Positions 27,845-36,723 are shown, counted from the stretch's first letter. The stretch: 64,000 bases of DNA from Methanolobus vulcani (GCF_006546655.1 NZ_VIAQ01000015.1:124001-188000), one strand, 5' to 3'. The notes: a model not told the origin generated them from the sequence alone. Made by a program: numbers and translations.

Positions 27845-27853
27845 ACATTTCAT

Positions 27854-28357
27854 TTATGCAAATGGGTGTGCTGCACTGTCCTTTTTAGCAAGTGCTTCAT
27901 CAACGGTAGGAATTCCGTCAACTGCACGTTTGATTGCAAGTTTCGTTGCTTCGTAGTTGAACTCGTAGATCTTATCCTTGTCTTTAGCATCCCACTCGAT
28001 GAATACTGAAACAATGATAAGAAGGTCTTCAGCCTCATCTTTTGGAATAACTCCTTCTTCCACACTGTCCATTACAGCTTTTGCAATGGATGCCTGAGCA
28101 GGTCCGAACATCAGGGATGCCTGTGCCACATTCTTTATTGTTACCTTGTTTACAAGGAGTGTTGCTGGTTTTGGTGTAACATTCGGTTCAAGTACAGCAA
28201 GTAAAGGAGAATGTCCCTGTCTTGGCATTGCAAGTGAATTCATGAATGCGTTCTCAACAGCACTTCCTTTTCTTCCTATCACAAGGTCTATGTGAGCAAC
28301 TTCCGGTCCTTCGCCAACCAAGGCTTCGCCTACCAGACTATTTATTATCTTTGTCAT
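27854..28357 (-). CDS. fae: Formaldehyde-activating enzyme
   Basis: 167 residues. It condenses formaldehyde with tetrahydromethanopterin or tetrahydrosarcinapterin to methylene-H4MPT in the cytosol. Family blocks: LVGEGPEVAHIDLVIGRKGS with the catalytic-base His22, PRQGHSPLLAVLEPN, VNKVTIKN, FGPAQASIAKAVMDSVEEG and IPKDEAEDLLIIVSVFI. This is the stand-alone form, not the Fae-Hps fusion also found in methanogens. It is divergent from an HxlR regulator across 147 bases that contain a palindrome. Confidence 0.95.
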   Translation of the reverse strand: MTKIINSLVGEALVGEGPEVAHIDLVIGRKGSAVENAFMNSLAMPRQGHSPLLAVLEPNVTPKPATLLVNKVTIKNVAQASLMFGPAQASIAKAVMDSVEEGVIPKDEAEDLLIIVSVFIEWDAKDKDKIYEFNYEATKLAIKRAVDGIPTVDEALAKKDSAAHPFA

Positions 28358-28392
28358 ATTATCTCCTCAATCAGGACTCCTGAGAAATGCAT

Positions 28393-28410
28393 TGTATGAT
28401 TTGTCATACA
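28393..28410. promoter_or_regulatory. Palindrome between fae and hxlR
   Basis: Perfect seven-base arms TGTATGA and TCATACA around TTTG, 36 bases upstream of the fae start. A second symmetric element, TCAGGA-C-TCCTGA, lies at 28371-28383 within the fae leader. Candidate operator for the divergent HxlR protein. Confidence 0.5.
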
Positions 28411-28504
28411 TAAGTCATTTCTACCGACCCTTATTTTCACTTAATACCTACTATGAGAACATGTAAATACTTATTCTAACCATTTGGTAACCTGGTGAGA
28501 AATC

Positions 28505-28882
28505 ATGGGAGACCTGGAACGCAGTCCTATAGACATGGCAATAAAACTAATAAGCAAGAAATGGACGCTCAACATCATCAGGGATATGTTCTGTGGAAAA
28601 AAGCAATTCAATGAATTCTTAAAAAGTAATCCAAAGCTTAGCAGCAAGGTGCTGTCTACTAAATTGCGTCAACTGGAGCAGGACGGGTTGATAGAAAAGG
28701 TCATCGTATCCAAGACACCGGTTACCATAGAATATCACCTGACCGATAAAGGAAAAAACCTGAATAAAGTGCTCTATGAACTCTCTGGTTTTGCATACAG
28801 GGAGTGTGCTGATGAGTTAACTCCTGAATGTACGGAGCACAGCTATGAACTAACTAAAGAGCTGTTGAATATAGAGGATTGA
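28505..28882 (+). CDS. HxlR-family transcriptional regulator
   Basis: 125-residue MarR-like winged helix of the HxlR/DUF24 family (LISKKWTLNIIRDMFCGKKQFNEFLK ... LSSKVLSTKLRQLEQDGLIEK ... EYHLTDKGKNL). In Bacillus, HxlR turns on formaldehyde-fixing genes and senses formaldehyde through an N-terminal Cys. Here the residue before the conserved Pro is Ser7, so that mechanism is not conserved; Cys30 and two C-terminal Cys remain. Divergence from fae makes fae its probable target. GGTGA precedes the ATG. Confidence 0.88.
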   Translation: MGDLERSPIDMAIKLISKKWTLNIIRDMFCGKKQFNEFLKSNPKLSSKVLSTKLRQLEQDGLIEKVIVSKTPVTIEYHLTDKGKNLNKVLYELSGFAYRECADELTPECTEHSYELTKELLNIED

Positions 28883-29157
28883 AAATACTCATTTCTGGTA
28901 TACTTCACTTTTTTCCGTGGAAAGCGTGATGATGCGGACTTACTCCGTATTCCCTGTTATTTTTCCCCACGCCCTTAAAGAACATATAATTGAACGTCCC
29001 CTCCTCCGTCGCCGTTCTATGTAGATCCTCAATTCTCCTGGCTTTTCTAAACCCTGCGCCTTTGTCTCATCTAAATGCAACGTTTCATAAGGTCGTTTCA
29101 GTCAAAATTAATCATTCGTTTCATCCAATTAACTTTTGACAAATATGAGGCGATATT

Positions 29158-30837
29158 ATGAAATTATCCAATACAAACGCAAAATCATCAAAAAAAATAT
29201 TTCCCGGTAATTATGACCGGAAAAAGTCTGCTTCAATTTCTGCATGTATTTTAAGATTCAGGATTCCAGTATTTGTCCTGATTATTCTGGCCTGTCTCTC
29301 TCTTCAGCCAGCAGTTGCAAGTAGTAATACGGAACATTTAAATGCAACTATTGTAGCAGACCTTCAACAGACAGCAGGTGAAGACCTGCTCAGTCTTGTG
29401 GATACTGATGTTTATGAAGGCTATGACGAAAACACGACTCCTTATTTTAATGTAATCTGGAGTCCGGATGGTGATCAGATGTTAATTCAGACATCTGTTT
29501 TTCTTCACATAATAGGGGGAGGGGATTTTGGCAGTGCCAGGGTATATGCACTTTATATTGCAGATGCAGACGGTTCTAATTTAAAACGTGTTTCATGGGG
29601 AGAATCAAAATCCAGTGAAGGTAAGGTAATTAGATCACCTGTATGGAGTTACTCTGGTGATTATTTTGCATATGTTGAGGAATCAACAGGGGGAATGTAT
29701 CGGGTAACATCTTCCCGGCTTGTAATAATGTCAAATGATCTTCAGCCAGTTCATAAAATCGATCAGGACATAGATGTAAATGGAGCATTATCTGAGATGC
29801 CTGTTAATTTTAAATGGTCATCGGTGGAAGACAAAATTATCACTTTTACCCCGGGAAACTTAGTTGTTTACGATCTGGAAGAGAATACTAATTTCAGTTT
29901 AGGCATAGGTGATAATTATTTCGAAATTAGCGATGTTGCATTATCAGGTGACGGGAGCAAACTAGTATTCTCGATGTTGGAAGAGAATTATACCAAATTC
30001 CATGAAGAAATGTTTCTTGTAGACATTGAAAACAGAGTTATTAACCAGATCTATTCCGTAGAGGATGCACATTTTTATTCTGTAAAATGGAGTCCCGATA
30101 GTAAAAAGCTGGTATTCATTCAAAATAGTCATTCAGAAGAAGATGGCACCCTTTGTAATGGTGTGTACCTCAAAGATTTGGATGCAGAAACACCTGTTAA
30201 AATACCTGTATTAGATTATGGAAGTATTGAGGAGTGGTACCCGGACAGTGAAAGACTTTTAGCTATGAAGAGCTCTGTTGACTCATATGAATTATTTTCA
30301 CTTTCAATAAATGGAGATATAGATAATTTGTTCACAGGCGATTCTAGCCTTGATGCAGTGGTTAGTGAAAATGGTTGTGTCCTTGCTATCTGTCGAAACT
30401 TAGATCCGGATGTGCCATCATACCCCAGAATGTATAATCTTACTTTGCTCAGCGGGCAGAATCAGATGACAATAGATAATGTGTCATATTACAGTCTGGA
30501 AGGTAACAATCTTATTTTCGTTTCAGATGCAAAGATTTCATATCTCAATACCGCTACGAATGAAACGTGGTCAATTCCATCACCAATAGAGTATCCTGAA
30601 ACAATTGGTCTGAATCCTTCAGGACATTCAATAGCTGTTGATAGTTACATCCTGGAACTTCAGGGTTTTGAAGATCAGGCAGCCACATCAACAGGAAACA
30701 ACACTTACAGTTCAGTTCCCGATGAAGTGGAGGTTACTAATGAAAGGAATAAACAGTCAGAAACGGGAAATGATAACATTGCTTCTTCTTTCAATGAGAG
30801 AATTGGTACTTTTTGGAAGTGGTTACAGGGAAATTAG
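29158..30837 (+). CDS. Exported PD40 beta-propeller protein
   Basis: 559 residues. A long basic N-terminal region precedes the signal helix (FRIPVFVLIILACLSLQPAVAS). PD40/TolB-like blades follow (WSPDGDQMLIQTS, WSYSGDYFAYVEE, LSGDGSKLVFSM, WSPDSKKLVFIQN). It is related in order and motif to the N-terminal half of the protein at 24275-26812 but lacks the second propeller. About 275 bases upstream are gene-free; only a weak CGGA-CTTAC-TCCG hairpin was noticed there. Function unknown; surface protein. Confidence 0.78.
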   Translation: MKLSNTNAKSSKKIFPGNYDRKKSASISACILRFRIPVFVLIILACLSLQPAVASSNTEHLNATIVADLQQTAGEDLLSLVDTDVYEGYDENTTPYFNVIWSPDGDQMLIQTSVFLHIIGGGDFGSARVYALYIADADGSNLKRVSWGESKSSEGKVIRSPVWSYSGDYFAYVEESTGGMYRVTSSRLVIMSNDLQPVHKIDQDIDVNGALSEMPVNFKWSSVEDKIITFTPGNLVVYDLEENTNFSLGIGDNYFEISDVALSGDGSKLVFSMLEENYTKFHEEMFLVDIENRVINQIYSVEDAHFYSVKWSPDSKKLVFIQNSHSEEDGTLCNGVYLKDLDAETPVKIPVLDYGSIEEWYPDSERLLAMKSSVDSYELFSLSINGDIDNLFTGDSSLDAVVSENGCVLAICRNLDPDVPSYPRMYNLTLLSGQNQMTIDNVSYYSLEGNNLIFVSDAKISYLNTATNETWSIPSPIEYPETIGLNPSGHSIAVDSYILELQGFEDQAATSTGNNTYSSVPDEVEVTNERNKQSETGNDNIASSFNERIGTFWKWLQGN

Positions 30838-30914
30838 GGGCGATTAACTAACGTCCTTCTCTTCCAATCAAATGCACTGTCACTGCGTAAACAATCACAT
30901 TGAACACAACAATT

Positions 30915-31226
30915 TCAAATATTTCCATTCAGTACGGCTGCCAAGGCTACAATTACAAAGACAGCAAAAGTAACTATCATTGCTATGATAAGCTTTTTTT
31001 CATCCACATCACTCAAGTTCCGGGCATTTGGGTTTGCAATGAAAAATATCCATACGGGAAAGCTTATTGATATGCCCCAGAACAAGTATTTTACTTCGTG
31101 ATAATTTACTATTCTCATGGCTGTAGCAGCAATAAGTGCAATAAAAATCCATCCCGAAGCAATAAAACAGGTTATTACTTTTTTTTTACTGATAGAAGGG
31201 GCCCATGATAATCTGTTTTCACTCAT
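30915..31226 (-). CDS. Small membrane protein, three predicted helices
   Basis: 103 residues with hydrophobic segments at about 16-38, 46-64 and 80-100 (TCFIASGWIFIALIAATAM, LFWGISISFPVWIFFIA, IAMIVTFAVFVIVALAAVL). No family recognised. It lies 67 bp upstream of the YHS-FrhB gene's far end and is read in the same direction, but no shared role is evident. Confidence 0.6.
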   Translation of the reverse strand: MSENRLSWAPSISKKKVITCFIASGWIFIALIAATAMRIVNYHEVKYLFWGISISFPVWIFFIANPNARNLSDVDEKKLIIAMIVTFAVFVIVALAAVLNGNI

Positions 31227-31293
31227 GCCTTAATATTTTGCATAGACATTATAAAAAGTTATTGCAAAATCTTAAAAATAATATGGAGAAATA

Positions 31294-32454
31294 TTATATA
31301 TTCTGCCGGCGGTTGATAGAATACATCTGTATCTTCTTCATCTTTGCGAGGTTCATGGCATTTTTCATCTCCTTTTCCTCAAGCAGACGGGCATCAATAT
31401 AACCATTGTCCACTGCCTCGTTGAAAATCTCATATCCAATGCTGGAACGTGCAAGAACTGTAGTCCAACCCTGAGGGGTACCCACACCTCCAAATGAGAT
31501 ATCTGAATTCTCAGCCGCCATGTCGGTGCAGTATTTGCATGAACTGCTCCTGTACTGGTCAAACTCATCAAGCGGGAAAACCCTGAGTTCATCCTGTGTC
31601 TGGAACTCGAATTTGCCCTTGCGGATTTTCATCGATTCAATATCTGCAAGCTTCATATCCCTGTTCTCAATGAACTCTTTGATACCTTCGTAGTAGAAAG
31701 TATCCATGCAGAATAGGCCCATTTTCAGGATATTTGCTCTCATGAAATGGTGCAGGAAACCCTGCGGACTTTTCTGCATCTTGGTGACCGCATCGATATT
31801 ACAGCTTGGTCCGACAAAAGCAATGCTTCTCATGCCCTCTTTTACCGCGTCCATCAAAGCCTTCAGGGTCATGCTATGGCTGTAAATGCTGCCGGAACCT
31901 TCAAGGATGTCCTCATAGGTCTTTGCAACAATAGGAACAGGTTTCCAGGGCTCTTCTTCTGATTTGGTGGTTACAATAGCGCAGTCAATGAGTCCTGCAT
32001 CCAGTGCATATCCAAGCATGGCAGTCACAACGCCGCCATCCTGGCCGTTAATCTCAGGCAGAGCTGACTTTGCACAGTAAGCGTTACGCAGCTTACCAAC
32101 CAGCCCGTTTTCAGTAGTAATGGTTCTTGGACACTGGTTGTAACAAACACCACATGCTGTACACTTGTCTACAAGAGTGGGTGTTTCATCCTTAATAACA
32201 ATAGAATCACAGGAAGCAGCGCAGGCTCCGCAAAGAGTACAGATTCCAGGCTTGATAATATCTTTCCTGAGCTTTCCAAAAGAGATCTTTTCCTGTTCAG
32301 CTATGGACTTCTTCAGGCGTACGACTCTCTTTTGAACAATATCAAATTTATCTTTACATTCAGGCGAGCAGAAACTATATTTTTTTCCTGCATAATTTGC
32401 AGAATATGAGTTATCTTCCTGCACCTTATTTTTACATATAGGATCGATAGGCAT
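31294..32454 (-). CDS. YHS-domain / FrhB-type F420 oxidoreductase fusion
   Basis: 386 residues in three parts. Residues 1-40 are a YHS/TRASH metal site (Cys7, then YSFCSPEC with Cys29 and Cys33). Residues about 68-115 are two 4Fe-4S ferredoxin sites (CTLCGACAASC and CTACGVCYNQC). The remainder is the F420-binding FrhB/FpoF/FdhB flavoprotein domain (GQDGGVVTAMLGYALDAGLIDCAIV, FVGPSCNIDAV, KYCTDMAAENSDISFGGVGT). Proteins with this core move electrons between F420H2, FAD and iron-sulfur centres. It is divergent from a small siroheme reductase at 32714; the two together match the halves of F420-dependent sulfite reductase. Confidence 0.85.
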   Translation of the reverse strand: MPIDPICKNKVQEDNSYSANYAGKKYSFCSPECKDKFDIVQKRVVRLKKSIAEQEKISFGKLRKDIIKPGICTLCGACAASCDSIVIKDETPTLVDKCTACGVCYNQCPRTITTENGLVGKLRNAYCAKSALPEINGQDGGVVTAMLGYALDAGLIDCAIVTTKSEEEPWKPVPIVAKTYEDILEGSGSIYSHSMTLKALMDAVKEGMRSIAFVGPSCNIDAVTKMQKSPQGFLHHFMRANILKMGLFCMDTFYYEGIKEFIENRDMKLADIESMKIRKGKFEFQTQDELRVFPLDEFDQYRSSSCKYCTDMAAENSDISFGGVGTPQGWTTVLARSSIGYEIFNEAVDNGYIDARLLEEKEMKNAMNLAKMKKIQMYSINRRQNI

Positions 32455-32509
32455 CGTAATCTCCCAGGATCGCGGATGTCCTTAGTATAATGTGTACATT
32501 GTTCTTATT

Positions 32510-32517
32510 GTATAAAA
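32510..32517 (-). promoter_or_regulatory. TATA box of the YHS-FrhB gene
   Basis: Minus strand GTTTTATAC. Expected start about 32486, leader about 30 bases. Confidence 0.45.
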
Positions 32518-32530
32518 CTAAATTTGAATT

Positions 32531-32566
32531 TAATAATCATGATGGTTCGCTGCATAATGATTATTA
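32531..32566. promoter_or_regulatory. Large palindrome in the divergent promoter region
   Basis: Perfect ten-base arms TAATAATCAT and ATGATTATTA separated by 16 bases. It lies between the presumed promoters of the YHS-FrhB gene and the siroheme reductase, fitting a shared operator, though a hairpin is also possible. Confidence 0.55.
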
Positions 32567-32713
32567 GTTATAATTATTATTTATGAGAAATTTTGAGGCA
32601 TAATGTTTTTACACGATATGCCATATCAACTAGACTTGTTTTTAAATTACTGAATGTGCATTTCATTACATAATTCATTAAACAAAATACCAACTGGAAC
32701 AGAAGTGACCCAA

Positions 32714-33568
32714 ATGGTAAAAACCAACACAAACAAAGACCTGCTCAAGGAGAAAGGTTTCCTTTCCCAGAGGCAGGAAGATTTCTTTTCAATGCGCCTG
32801 CATGCTGCGGGTGGAAATCTGACATCCGACTACCTGAGGGCAGTTGCAGATGCAGCAGACCGTTATGGCAAAGGCTATGTTCACGTAACTTCCCGCCAGG
32901 GAATTGAAATTCCGTTCGTCCATCTGGATAATACCGAAGCCGCCAGAAATGAAATGGATTCTAATGACATAGGGCCTGGAGCTTCAGGCAAAAAAATACG
33001 TGCTGTAGTTGCCTGTCAGGGAGACAGAGTGTGCAAACGAGGCCTCATCGACTGTCAGGGACTATGCGAAGAAATAGATAAGCTCTATTTTGCAGAACCT
33101 GTTCCATATAAATTCAAGATAGCAGTAACAGGTTGTCCTGCATCATGTCTTAAAGTTCAGGAGAATGATTTTGGTATCATGGGATTCTCTGAACCGATTT
33201 TTGTGGAAGAAAATTGCGTAATGTGCAGAGCTTGCGAGAAAGCATGTGGTACATCAGCCATAACAATAGAGAATGGAAGTCTCTATCTGGATATGCATAA
33301 ATGTGTGTCCTGTGGTTCATGTATCAGGGCATGCCGAAAAGATGCCATTCAAAGTAGGGAACAGGGATTCACAATATTTGTCGGTGGTAAAGTAGGTAAA
33401 AAGCCACGTATGGGTGATATGCTACTCAGGACATCAGACCGGTCGGTTGTTTTTGATGTACTTGAAAAATCCGTGAATTACTATCGTGAAAATGCTCTGG
33501 AAGGCGAAAGACTCGGTGATGTGATCGATCGGGTAGGCCTTGATGATTTCAGGGAAACAATAATGTAG
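32714..33568 (+). CDS. Small dissimilatory sulfite reductase-like protein
   Basis: 284 residues. The N-terminal part is the sulfite/nitrite reductase ferredoxin-like fold (GFLSQRQEDFFSMRLHAAGG, VHVTSRQGIEIPFV). The siroheme-4Fe4S ligand set is complete: C-x5-C (Cys101, Cys107 in CQGDRVC) and C-x3-C (Cys141, Cys145 in TGCPASCLK). Two ferredoxin sites follow (CVMCRACEKAC and CVSCGSCIRAC). This is the Dsr-LP type of methanogens. It could reduce sulfite or another small anion. Start: the ATG at 32714 has AAGTGA five bases ahead and begins at the conserved region; an ATG at 32654 is less likely. Confidence 0.87.
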   Translation: MVKTNTNKDLLKEKGFLSQRQEDFFSMRLHAAGGNLTSDYLRAVADAADRYGKGYVHVTSRQGIEIPFVHLDNTEAARNEMDSNDIGPGASGKKIRAVVACQGDRVCKRGLIDCQGLCEEIDKLYFAEPVPYKFKIAVTGCPASCLKVQENDFGIMGFSEPIFVEENCVMCRACEKACGTSAITIENGSLYLDMHKCVSCGSCIRACRKDAIQSREQGFTIFVGGKVGKKPRMGDMLLRTSDRSVVFDVLEKSVNYYRENALEGERLGDVIDRVGLDDFRETIM

Positions 33569-33843
33569 CTTTGATTGTCGCAGAGATAACGTATTCCTCT
33601 TTTGTGTGCAAACGTGAAAGTAATCTTAAGAGTTTGTCATCAGGTATTGCGTTTCTGTCCTTTTATAGCGGGGGCTTTTATCAGTCCCCTGACACATTTT
33701 TCTCTCATAAAACTAATAATGAGTGATGAAGGTACACTGATTTTTTTATCCTGATTTCGACACAGTCTCCTTTTTTTAAGACCATATTTATATATGTAAT
33801 CATATTTATTCTTACCTTATATCTTAAGGGGTATTTGATTCAC

Positions 33844-34779
33844 ATGTCATTATTAACGAAAGGACTTATCGCTCTGTTCTTCTTATTAATCATAAGTAAC
33901 GGGGTTACAGGTTCAGAAAACGAATATGCATCAGAAGAGCAACAAATGCTTGATCTTATCAACGAGGAAAGAGCATTATATGATCTTGAACCACTAAGCT
34001 TCAATGCAATCCTGAACGATGTTGCAAGTGAGCACAGCAAAGAAATGATTGAAAAAGATTACTTTTCTCATGATTCCTATGATGGTACTTCTTTTTCAGT
34101 AAGGATGGAAAATGCAGGTTATGATATCCTATATGCAGGTGAGAACATTGCTATGCGTTATCCTCCGGATCTCATTGCAGCCCATGAGGGTCTTATGAAT
34201 TCTCCAGGGCACAGGGCAAATATTTTAAATCCAAATTACAACGAGATTGGAATCGGTATCTGGGTTGGTGAATACTCCGGTTACAGCAACGTTGCCATGT
34301 ATACTCAGGATTTTGGCTGGAGTGATTCAGCAACTCCTTCTTTACAGGTAACAAGCAAAAGTCCAACAAGCAGTATAACTGAATCTGATGGATCTACTCA
34401 GGTATTTTCCATCAACACAAACATCGAATGTGATATTTCCTGGTTATTTGATGATGAGACCATTAAGGTCGATAATAATGTTGTGTCTTCTTATTGTGAA
34501 ATAGTTCCCCCGGCAAGCGGAACTTATCAGGTAAAGGCAACAGCATCAGATCAAGGTGAAGACTTAGTGACTCAGTGGACGTGGACTGTCACAGAAGAAA
34601 CTGTCCAAATGAAAGGGGATTCCAATAATGATGGTAAAGTGAACATTATTGACTTTAGAGCATTTGCGCAGGTTTATAAAAGCGCAACCATCGAATCAAG
34701 CAAATGGGCAGATTTCAATGATGATGGTTTGATAAACATTATTGATTTTAGGGCATTTACACAGGTGTATAACAAATAG
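33844..34779 (+). CDS. Exported CAP-domain protein with C-terminal dockerin
   Basis: Signal peptide (LIALFFLLIISNGVTG), then a CAP/SCP-PR1 domain at about 25-165 (MLDLINEERALYDLEPL, ASEHSKEMIEKDYFSHDSYDG, GENIAMRYPP, MNSPGHRANILNPNYNEIGIGI). An Ig/PKD-like sandwich follows at about 170-255. The last 55 residues are a type I dockerin-like pair of calcium loops (DSNNDGKVNIIDF and DFNDDGLINIIDF). It is outside the cell; the dockerin should dock to a cohesin or fold as a calcium-stabilised end. I prefer the ATG at 33844; a TTG three codons earlier is possible. TATA at about 33787-33795. Confidence 0.85.
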   Translation: MSLLTKGLIALFFLLIISNGVTGSENEYASEEQQMLDLINEERALYDLEPLSFNAILNDVASEHSKEMIEKDYFSHDSYDGTSFSVRMENAGYDILYAGENIAMRYPPDLIAAHEGLMNSPGHRANILNPNYNEIGIGIWVGEYSGYSNVAMYTQDFGWSDSATPSLQVTSKSPTSSITESDGSTQVFSINTNIECDISWLFDDETIKVDNNVVSSYCEIVPPASGTYQVKATASDQGEDLVTQWTWTVTEETVQMKGDSNNDGKVNIIDFRAFAQVYKSATIESSKWADFNDDGLINIIDFRAFTQVYNK

Positions 34780-34909
34780 TTTAAAAATGTTTCAGGGAAA
34801 CAATAAAGTATCCCTGATTTGTATCTTTCCTATATCACACTAAAGACATGCCGGAATTCTATGTGTTTCCGGCAGAAAAAACGACCATTATTCTGGTATC
34901 GGAGCACTC

Positions 34910-35893
34910 ATGAACGCAGAAACCAAAGCTCAACTTATTTCTGTGGGTTCTGTAAATATGGACCCCTCACTTATCCACTGGCTAACCATTCCCACAGCAG
35001 GTCCCGGAGCAGGAAACATTGCTTTCTTTTTCAACTCTGAAGGACACCGTGTCCGTCTTGCTGTAAAAGAGAATTCCCCTCTGGAAGCTAAAATGGAAGG
35101 CGAGGCGCTTGTAATAAGAAAAGATGGAGTAGAGATTGCCAGAGGTATTATTGAAGAAGAGCTTATCCACTGTCCTGATCAGGCGTTCATAACCATGTGC
35201 GAGAAATGCATCTATGACTGCAAATTCTGTCCGGTTCCCAAACTCAACGGTAAGGTCAAGAGCATGGAGCAAATGCTTAAGATGATAGCAGAAGCCAACG
35301 AGACTGGTAGGATGAAAGCTATTTCAATTACTTCCGGTGTGGAAATCTCAGCCGAAGATGAAGTTGACAGAGCTGAAAAACTTATCCGCAGGCTCAGGGA
35401 AAAGTACAATGTACCAATCGGAGTTTCAGTCTATCCTACCGAGGATTCAACCTGCAGACTAAAATTTGCAGGTGCTGATGAGCTCAAATACAACGTTGAG
35501 ACAATGGACCGCAAACTCCACGCAGAATTATGTCCTGAACAGGAACTCGAATATCTGCTTGATGCTCTCAGGGAAGGAGTAAAGGTATTTGGAAAAAACA
35601 AGGTTTGTTCCAATGTCATTATCGGTCTTGGAGAAACTGATGAATCTGCAAAAAAGGGAATTGAAGAGCTTGTTTCAATCGGTGTTGTTCCGATTCTCAG
35701 GGCAGCCGCAAAGCACCCTCTGCGCGAAGGCGAGGTTACAATAGAAAGACCGTCTGCAGAAAGATTACTTCATCTTAACCGTTTCCTGAAAGAGAAACTG
35801 GATGAAGCAGGTTTGCGTGCAGATACTTTTAAGACGATGTGCCTGCCGTGTACTGGATGTGACATCAATCCTCATATTGATTTTGAAGATTAA
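34910..35893 (+). CDS. Radical SAM protein
   Basis: 327 residues. The cluster motif CxxxCxxC is CIYDCKFC, preceded by another Cys (CEKC). A biotin-synthase-like barrel follows (ISITSGVEISAEDEVDRAEKLIRRLR, GVSVYPTEDST, VCSNVIIGLGETDESAKKGIEELVSIGVVPILRAAAKHP) with a C-terminal CLPCTGCD that could bind a second cluster. Resembles BioB/HmdB-type enzymes, but the product is not evident. AGC-rich ribosome site GGAGC six bases before the ATG. It stands alone. Confidence 0.82.
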   Translation: MNAETKAQLISVGSVNMDPSLIHWLTIPTAGPGAGNIAFFFNSEGHRVRLAVKENSPLEAKMEGEALVIRKDGVEIARGIIEEELIHCPDQAFITMCEKCIYDCKFCPVPKLNGKVKSMEQMLKMIAEANETGRMKAISITSGVEISAEDEVDRAEKLIRRLREKYNVPIGVSVYPTEDSTCRLKFAGADELKYNVETMDRKLHAELCPEQELEYLLDALREGVKVFGKNKVCSNVIIGLGETDESAKKGIEELVSIGVVPILRAAAKHPLREGEVTIERPSAERLLHLNRFLKEKLDEAGLRADTFKTMCLPCTGCDINPHIDFED

Positions 35894-35913
35894 CTCTCAA
35901 AAAAGAATCAAAC

Positions 35914-36438
35914 TTATAAATCCTCTTTCAGAACAGCGTATATGCAGCTATCCTGTACAACGTTATTCTTGATTACATTGTTTTTAAGAATTGCTTCACA
36001 TCTGAAGCCTGCTTTTTCAAGCACTCTTCGAGAGGCTGTATTCCTGGAAAATGGCTGCGCATAAACCCTGATAATGTCATAGTTCTCAAAAAGATACTGT
36101 GTCATGCATCTGACTACCTTTGGCATTATTCCCCTGCCCCAGTACTCCTCAGCCAGAAAATATCCGATTTCCGTATTTTTCCGATGTATGTTTTCCTTGA
36201 AATAAGCTCCTATACTTCCGGCAACTCTGCCGTCAATTTCAATGGCAATCTGTTTAGAGTCTGCATCTTCCAGTCTGGCAAATGAAATATACTGTTTTGC
36301 ATCTTCAATTGAGTAGGGGTGAGGAAATCCGTCTCTCAAGTTGTTGGCTATCTTTCTGTTATTTGCAATAGAGGCCAGCCTTTCTGCATCTCTTTCTTTC
36401 CATTCTCTCAATGTAAAATTATCAGTAACAATTAGCAT
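35914..36438 (-). CDS. GNAT acetyltransferase (RimJ/RimL type)
   Basis: About 174 residues of N-acetyltransferase fold: N-terminal FTLREWKERDAERLASIA, IGAYFKENIHRKNTEIGYFL, the acetyl-CoA loop EYWGRGIMPKVVRCM and the final TASRRVLEKAGFRCEAILKN. Probably acetylates a protein N-terminus or a small amine. The ATG at 36436-36438 is at the conserved start; a start 14 codons earlier is possible. Confidence 0.82.
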   Translation of the reverse strand: MLIVTDNFTLREWKERDAERLASIANNRKIANNLRDGFPHPYSIEDAKQYISFARLEDADSKQIAIEIDGRVAGSIGAYFKENIHRKNTEIGYFLAEEYWGRGIMPKVVRCMTQYLFENYDIIRVYAQPFSRNTASRRVLEKAGFRCEAILKNNVIKNNVVQDSCIYAVLKEDL

Positions 36439-36492
36439 TCTATATATCTGATAAGTGAATGCATCTATAAAAAGAGTCACAACTACCGGACA

Positions 36493-36723
36493 TCATCGTA
36501 TCCTTTTCTCAATAATTCCGGGCCATACAGAAGCTGCCACTATCATACTGAGAATAAAAACAAAGATCATACCTGCAATGATATCAACCTGACTATAGAG
36601 CGGTACGGTTCTGGAATTATTAACCGCAATTGACAGAACTGCAAAAACAACCACAAGTACGAGTGAAGAGGCAACGCTGGCAATAAAAGCATACTTTCCT
36701 TTATTCTCCAAAATATTATCCAT
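36493..36723 (-). CDS. Small two-helix membrane protein downstream of copA
   Basis: 76 residues with helices at about 13-33 and 44-66. GGAGATG precedes the ATG. It lies 15 bp after copA and so is likely part of the copper operon; a role as copper or assembly accessory is inferred from position only. Confidence 0.65.
   Translation of the reverse strand: MDNILENKGKYAFIASVASSLVLVVVFAVLSIAVNNSRTVPLYSQVDIIAGMIFVFILSMIVAASVWPGIIEKRIR

Noticed and set aside
33713-33745. C/D box RNA (GTGATGA ... CTGA)
   Set aside because: The boxes are only seven bases apart, too short for a guide.
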